Below, one piece after another: positions 59,140 through 64,000 of a stretch of DNA of 64,000 nt. Location: the NCBI GenBank assembly GCA_009363875.1, contig CM018693.1, positions 75,690,028 through 75,754,027 on the forward strand, written 5' to 3'. The DNA is from Mikania micrantha (Eukaryota > Streptophyta > Magnoliopsida > Asterales > Asteraceae). Made by a program: the position numbers and the translations under genes. Each line of letters begins with the position of its first letter. Position 1 is the stretch's first letter. Under the pieces are notes generated by a model. It saw only the letters and a list, made by a program, of their open reading frames with translations. It did no database searches and had not been told where the DNA came from.

Positions 59140-59374
59140 GATAGTTTATTTGTATTTTCAGTAGAACTTTGATCAGAGTTGTGAGGAAATTCTCTGTGTG
59201 AGAATCTTTTGTTCTTGTAATCATTTGTTGATATATACAAGAGTGTTTATGGAATTGCATGTGTTCTTTGTTATTTTACATACTAGCTATGGATTCCGCA
59301 CGTAGTTAGTAGTTCGTAGAGCTTCGTATATTCGGTCCTAATTTGGTTGTAGATCAAGATCACCAAACCAACAG

Positions 59375-59386
59375 TGGTATCAGAGA
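59375..59386 (+). other. copia-C primer-binding site (tRNA-iMet)
   Basis: TGGTATCAGAGA, eleven of twelve bases as in copia-B, one base after the LTR. Confidence 0.92.
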
Positions 59387-59629
59387 GTTTGGTGAAGTTC
59401 TACACAATAATTTCAATGAATTCATGCAATTGAAGTGTTGAAGAGATGAAGATCATCAATGGCTACATTCTATTTCTTCTTGATTGATTTTCTTGGTGTT
59501 TGAGGCTGTTTTTCTTGTCAATTGTTGTTGAATTGCAACAATTAAAGTTTTGGAAGTATTTTGGTAGAGTTTTGGAAGGATTTGTTGAAGATTTGAGAGA
59601 TTTCCCGCTCAAAAATTTCAAATTTTTGT

Positions 59630-60035
59630 TACAGGTTCGTTTCACGAACCTTGAGTTGCTGTAAACAAAGGGTTCGCTGTTATTCTGGTTTTCCAGAGGG
59701 TTCGTTTGATAGTTCGGCAAGGGTTCGGCAATAGTTCGTTCAAATAGTTCGCCCAGTTTGTGAGATAGTTCGGCAAAAGTTCGTCTAAGGGTTCGCTTGA
59801 AACAAGGGTTCGTTAAGTCTTTGGTTCGTTTGTCCAAAGGTTCGTTTCTCAAAGGGTTCGTGACTCACAAGGTTCGTTGTTCAAAGCTTCGCTGCTCAAA
59901 GGTTCGGCTGAAGGAAAATTTAGTCCATAGGTTCGGCTAAGGTTCGGCTGAAGGTTCGGCTGAGACAGAATTTTGTCTAAGGTTCGTCTGAGGATAAATT
60001 GAAGGTTCGGCTAGTTCAAAATCAGAAAAGGGTTC
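59630..60035 (+). repeat. AGGTTCG array in the copia-C leader
   Basis: About 25 GGTTCG words in 400 bp, becoming denser toward the gag ATG (AAGGTTCGGCT repeated). Ends about 20 bp before the start codon. Confidence 0.9.
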
Positions 60036-60056
60036 GCTGCTTAAAATTTTAAAATC

Positions 60057-63056
60057 ATGTCTGATATGTACGCGGCAATGGCAAGTCAGAACACAAAACT
60101 TCAAAGTATTTTAATCAGTGAGACTGAAGTGGGAAGCACAAATAAAGTTCCAAAGTTACTGGATTTAGCAGATTATGATAATTGGAAAGGACGTTTTGAA
60201 ACTCATCTCAATGGAACAGATACAAATTTGTGGGAAAGAATTTTATCTCCTTATGAGAGACCCAGAGTGGTTGGAACTGATTTGTATCAACTCTTGGAAA
60301 GACTTGATGTAGATGAAAGAAAGAAGTATGATTCAGAGAAGAAAGCTTACTGGTTATTGAGTCAAGCTATTCCAAATCAAATTTTGCATCAGTTTGATGA
60401 GCACAAGACTGCATATAGTCTGTGGAATGCATTGAAGGCTAGAGTTGAAGGAAACACAAATCTGAAGAAAATGAAAGCCACTGACATCAGAAAGGAGTTT
60501 GAAAATTTCAACATCATCGGAAATGAAACTCTAGATGCCTTGATTACCAGATACAGACATTTGTTGACTGAAGTAAGGAAATATGGCATTGAGTATACTG
60601 AGGATGAGAAGATAGACTGTTTAGCTGATGCATTGCCAGATAAGTGGAATTCTTTGGTGTTGATATTGAGAGAAAATCTACCTGGATTAACTTTGGTAGA
60701 ATTTATTCAGAAACTGGAGGAACAAGAAATGAAAGATAAGCGTAAAGCAAGGAGAGTAAATGTTACTCAAGATCCTTCATTATATGGTGGTTCAGTTGCT
60801 ACACCTCCTGCTGCATCTGCAAAAATACAGACTGCATTTGTGTCTAGAACTTCTGAAACTTCTCAGAGTTCTTCTGGATCTTCAAGTTCTAGTTCACATT
60901 GTCCGATCAATGAGAAAAAGTCTGAATCAACTTCACCACCAGTACAGCTGAATACTTCAAATTTGGGAAAAGTAACAGTTGAAGCAGTAAAAGATCACAT
61001 GTCTATTTTATCATGTGTAGTGAGTGCATATGATGAGCAAGTAGCTGGAAGAATTGGAAATGCCAATTTGACTTTTGAAGACTATGCTCAGATAGATGAG
61101 GATGAGATGGAGCTGATAGATACTCAGTGGGCGCTGGCGAGTGTTATTCGCAGAATTAACAGATATGAGAAGAAGACTGGGAAGAAATTTACTTTTGACC
61201 GGAACACAAAGTTTGGATTTAATCCAAAATCAACACAGTGTTATAACTGTGGAGAACATGGTCATTTTGCAAGAGAGTGCAAGAATCCCAAAAAGCAAGG
61301 AAATCTGAATCCTTTCAAACCAAGAGAAGAGAATCAGAAAAAGAAAGAAAAGACTGAAGAATCAACTTCTAAAGCACTTGTGAGTCAAGCAGATGAAGGC
61401 TATGACTGGGGTGTCAAGTATGATGATCTTATGGGTGCGTTCATGGCTTCTTTAGAAGAAGAATCTAGCAAAGGAAAAGAGAAAATTGATGAGATGACTG
61501 AGGTACAAAGTGATTTGTATGAGATGATAGATAGACTTAAAGAAATGAATTCTCAGTTAACTTCTGATCTGAGGGAATGCACAGAGGCAAACAAAAAGTT
61601 GATTTCTAAAGAAAAGGCATTTGATAAGAAGATAATAGATCTTAGCAAAGAAAATGAAGACTTGAAAATCAAGGTTTTGCAAAACAATTATGCAGTTTCT
61701 GTACATTTAGACTCAGTTCAGAAGTTAAAAGTGGAATTGGCAGAAGCAAAAGCTGAAGCTGAATTAAACAAAGCCAAGCTTGAAAACTATCAGAATTCCG
61801 CATATGTCATTGATTATTTTGCGGCTATGCAAAATTCACGTGATAGTTCTGGGATTGGTTTTCATTCTGTTCCACCTCCTTCTAGTTTTGTACCTAGACC
61901 ACAACTTGAGCCTGAGTTAGAAGTTGATCCTATTTCATTAAAGAAGAATGGATCTGATCATGAAAGTGATTTTGTTGACAATGATGCTCCTATCATTGAG
62001 GACATCACTGATTTAGAATATTCAGATGATATTCTAAGAATGATTGGTCATCAAAAGGACAAGTCTGTGGATAAGAAGAATCAAGTTTTTCAGAAATCAA
62101 AATCTGAAATAAAGAATGTTGGGAATTCTGGGACTAAAAACAAGTCTGTTTCAAAATCACACTTAAAAGTCAAGACTACTTCCACTGTTAAGCCAATTGT
62201 GTTTGTTGAGTCTTTAACAACACAAAATGGAGAGTCAAGCAAAGTTTTTAAAAAATCAGAGAAAGTTGTTAAAAAGGTTGACAAGAAGTTTGTCAAAGTT
62301 GTTGACAATGTTAATCAAAGTAGGGTTGGAAACAATGGAACTTCAAAGAATTTTCAAAAGAATGGTAAAACCAAAGTCACTGAATTGAAGAAAAAGATTA
62401 AATCTCCATCTGTAGCATCTAAATCTTTGAATTCATCTAAGGGGTGTGATGAAAAGCCAAAGAAGGTGTTATCAAGGAAATGCTACAGATGCGGGAAACT
62501 GGGACATGTCATTTCTGAATGTGATATGGATAATTGTAACAGATTTCATACTTTTACTCCACGAGAAACACGACAGTGTTTCACTTGTGGAGGCAAAGGG
62601 CATATTTCTGTTAATTGTCCAAATCACAAGGTTAAGAAGAAAATTTTTTCTAATGACAGTCGGGTAATTCATTCTGATAAAACTACTAGGAGGGTAAAGC
62701 CTAGTGAGGATGAGATGAAAATTCTCAGGAAATTTGATCCTGAGTGTATCTGGGTTAAGGATGAAAAATTTCATAAACAAAGAGTTTTTGATAATCAACA
62801 AAAAGGAAAAGAGGTTTTGAATAGATCATCATCATCTGATGATGGATTTTATGATAATTTTCATCATAAAGATTTTTCAAAACAAAATTTAAATTCTTAT
62901 TGGAAATCCAGATACAGGTCAGGAGATAAATTTGATTTGAGAAATGATGAATACTTGGAAGATGGTTTTTCAAGTAATTCATCAAGATCGAACGGCAGGT
63001 GGCAGTTCGGGGAGACTCAACGCCGAAAAGGCGGGAGTCATCCCTTTTGGTACTAA
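60057..63056 (+). CDS. gag: copia-C gag, 999 residues, intact
   Basis: ATG at 60057 (MSDMYAAMASQN) matches the copia-B start. Residues 1-260 form a UBN2/gag-type domain (LLDLADYDNWKGRFETHL, LWNALKARVEGN, FIQKLEEQEMKDKRKARR). A serine-rich linker follows, then CCHC knuckle 1 at 395-408 (CYNCGEHGHFAREC), a coiled coil at about 485-580, and a lysine/serine-rich basic region (690-800). Knuckle 2 is at 809-822 (CYRCGKLGHVISEC) and knuckle 3 at 841-854 (CFTCGGKGHISVNC), with an acidic, serine-rich tail ending GGSHPFWY. It should form the virus-like particle and bind element RNA. Very long for copia gag but in keeping with Sirevirus-type elements, whose extended gag carries coiled coils. No stop or frameshift. 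Confidence 0.95.
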   Translation: MSDMYAAMASQNTKLQSILISETEVGSTNKVPKLLDLADYDNWKGRFETHLNGTDTNLWERILSPYERPRVVGTDLYQLLERLDVDERKKYDSEKKAYWLLSQAIPNQILHQFDEHKTAYSLWNALKARVEGNTNLKKMKATDIRKEFENFNIIGNETLDALITRYRHLLTEVRKYGIEYTEDEKIDCLADALPDKWNSLVLILRENLPGLTLVEFIQKLEEQEMKDKRKARRVNVTQDPSLYGGSVATPPAASAKIQTAFVSRTSETSQSSSGSSSSSSHCPINEKKSESTSPPVQLNTSNLGKVTVEAVKDHMSILSCVVSAYDEQVAGRIGNANLTFEDYAQIDEDEMELIDTQWALASVIRRINRYEKKTGKKFTFDRNTKFGFNPKSTQCYNCGEHGHFARECKNPKKQGNLNPFKPREENQKKKEKTEESTSKALVSQADEGYDWGVKYDDLMGAFMASLEEESSKGKEKIDEMTEVQSDLYEMIDRLKEMNSQLTSDLRECTEANKKLISKEKAFDKKIIDLSKENEDLKIKVLQNNYAVSVHLDSVQKLKVELAEAKAEAELNKAKLENYQNSAYVIDYFAAMQNSRDSSGIGFHSVPPPSSFVPRPQLEPELEVDPISLKKNGSDHESDFVDNDAPIIEDITDLEYSDDILRMIGHQKDKSVDKKNQVFQKSKSEIKNVGNSGTKNKSVSKSHLKVKTTSTVKPIVFVESLTTQNGESSKVFKKSEKVVKKVDKKFVKVVDNVNQSRVGNNGTSKNFQKNGKTKVTELKKKIKSPSVASKSLNSSKGCDEKPKKVLSRKCYRCGKLGHVISECDMDNCNRFHTFTPRETRQCFTCGGKGHISVNCPNHKVKKKIFSNDSRVIHSDKTTRRVKPSEDEMKILRKFDPECIWVKDEKFHKQRVFDNQQKGKEVLNRSSSSDDGFYDNFHHKDFSKQNLNSYWKSRYRSGDKFDLRNDEYLEDGFSSNSSRSNGRWQFGETQRRKGGSHPFWY

Positions 63057-63075
63057 TCAAATTTTGTTGTAATTT

Positions 63076-64000
63076 ATGATGCAGGATGCATTCACGGGCC
63101 ATATCAACAGTCGATGGATTGTTGATAGTGGATGCTCCAGGCATATGACAGGAGAGTTAGTTTTGTTGAGAGATTTCAAGGAAATGAAAGGATGTTACGT
63201 TAACTTTGCAGGAGATAAGGGCGGTCAGATTACTGGATGTGGTAGTTTGACTAACGGTAAAGTTTCGTTTGATAACGTCAATTTTTGCAAGGAGTTAACT
63301 AACAATCTTTTAAGTGTATCACAGATATGTGATAAAGGTTATCAGGTGTTGTTTGATGACAAGAAGTGTTATGTGCTCAAACAAGGTATTCAAATTCCTG
63401 ATGACTGGATTCTGATGACTGCCGACAGGTATAAGGACTTATATGTGTTGGACATGGCTAAGGCGGAGACGGTAAATCAAGTTGAAACATGTCTAGTGTC
63501 GAAGGCCACAGAACAGGATACTTGGTCTTGGCATAGACGAATGGGTCACATACACATCAGAAAAATGAATTATCTTGTACATAATCATCTGGTTGATGGT
63601 GTACATGTTAAACATTTTAGATTACCTGATGTGTGTGTTTCTTGTAAAAAAGGAAAACAGAAAAGGAGGTCACATAAATCTAAAACTGTCTTTTCTATTG
63701 ATAAACCATTAGAACTCCTTCACATGGATCTGTTTGGACCGATTAATGTGAAGAGTATTAGTGGTGAATCTTATTGCTTTGTTGTGACCGATGATTTTTC
63801 TCGATTTTCATGGGTTTTGTTTTTAAAGACTAAATCAGAAACTTATGAAAACTTTGTGTTGCTTGTGAACAGATTGGAGACTTTGTACAAGTTAAGGGTT
63901 AGGCGGGTTCGATCAGACAATGGGACAGAATTCAAGAATCAGAACATGGAAGCTTTTTGTGATTCTAAAGGGATTCAGCAGCAGTTTAGCGCACCGTATG
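63076..64000 (+). CDS. pol: copia-C pol, 5' part: protease and integrase, runs off the window
   Basis: ATG ATG at 63076-63081; the frame stays open to base 64000 (308 codons). Protease: HINSRWIVDSGCSRHMTGE with catalytic DSG. GAG-pre-integrase and zinc finger: SWHRRMGHIHIRKMN ... CVSCKKGKQKRRS. Integrase core: HMDLFGPINV (first Asp), DDFSRFSW, VRSDNGTEFKNQ (second Asp); the Glu would come just past the edge. Pol is in the +1 frame relative to gag. The gag stop (63054-63056) lies 19 bases before the pol ATG, and pol has its own upstream TAA at 63070-63072, so neither simple readthrough nor overlap frameshifting links them. Confidence 0.93.
   Translation, partial: MMQDAFTGHINSRWIVDSGCSRHMTGELVLLRDFKEMKGCYVNFAGDKGGQITGCGSLTNGKVSFDNVNFCKELTNNLLSVSQICDKGYQVLFDDKKCYVLKQGIQIPDDWILMTADRYKDLYVLDMAKAETVNQVETCLVSKATEQDTWSWHRRMGHIHIRKMNYLVHNHLVDGVHVKHFRLPDVCVSCKKGKQKRRSHKSKTVFSIDKPLELLHMDLFGPINVKSISGESYCFVVTDDFSRFSWVLFLKTKSETYENFVLLVNRLETLYKLRVRRVRSDNGTEFKNQNMEAFCDSKGIQQQFSAPY

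Larger units (their letters stand above)
58879..59373 (+). repeat. copia-C 5' LTR
   Basis: 495 bp, TGTTAGTGCATG to CCAACA. Contains about ten GGTTCG/CGAACC words between 58938 and 59118, two of which form hairpins (59051-59069, 59073-59090), then the TATA box. Confidence 0.92.
58879..64000 (+). mobile_element. copia-C: SIRE-type copia element, 5' part, apparently young
   Basis: 5' LTR, TATA box, PBS, leader with heptamer array, an unbroken 1000-codon gag, and a pol frame open to the window end. Inserted into the leader of H (ATATA at 58874-58878 precedes the LTR). The remainder lies beyond base 64000, so activity cannot be judged, but every part visible is intact. Confidence 0.93.

Overview
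This window is plant nuclear DNA made almost entirely of nested LTR retrotransposons. I found no host gene, structural RNA gene, CRISPR array or prokaryotic signal. The primer-binding sites match plant initiator tRNA-Met. The Ty1/copia copies look like the SIRE/Sirevirus lineage: a very long gag, a separate pol frame, and an extra ORF downstream of pol. The Ty3/gypsy copies H and G look like chromoviruses. The extra copia ORF resembles proteins I recall from Asteraceae genomes, so a composite such as a lettuce, sunflower or Tanacetum relative is my best guess (inference).

Layout, left to right. (1) 1-6858: 3' part of copia-A, minus strand, with a decayed extra ORF, a spacer, a broken pol and the tail of gag. 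It is cut by gypsy LTR 'J-left' (6859-14162, minus), which itself contains a complete solo LTR 'K' (9278-12529, plus, TSD GTTTT). A 32-codon gypsy pol stub and a 28-bp filler follow. (2) 14284-29589: copia-B, minus, split by solo LTR 'J-plus' (17168-25546, TSD CACGT), which is split in turn by an inverted solo LTR of the same family, 'J-minus' (20215-24354, TSD GAGGA). (3) 29645-42734: gypsy F, minus, with gag split by element E (29796-37756, minus, TSD TCCTT). E has two 2.7-kb LTRs but only scraps of pol. (4) 42735-50591: gypsy G, plus, badly decayed and cut at its integrase by H. (5) 50592-58878: gypsy H, minus, a near-complete gag-pol in one frame, cut upstream of gag by copia-C. (6) 58879-64000: copia-C, plus, with intact LTR, TATA box, PBS and gag; pol is open to the window edge. 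Decay agrees with nesting: G is older than H, and H is older than C.

The most unusual signal is not a gene. Dense arrays of the heptamer AGGTTCG/CGAACCT occur in about a dozen places, in both the copia and the gypsy elements, always at set positions in the element. In the long gypsy LTRs the sense-strand order is constant: CT-rich leader, conserved short exon, an AG|GTA splice-donor-like site, the CGAACCT array, a GGCCCA cluster, in several copies a hairpin, an AG acceptor-like site, LTR end, and PBS where internal sequence remains. This suggests that the LTRs carry a 2-3 kb leader intron whose start is the heptamer array. One J copy has replaced the word with CCGAATG across the whole array. 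Element E separately carries two tRNA-like A-box/B-box modules in its LTRs.
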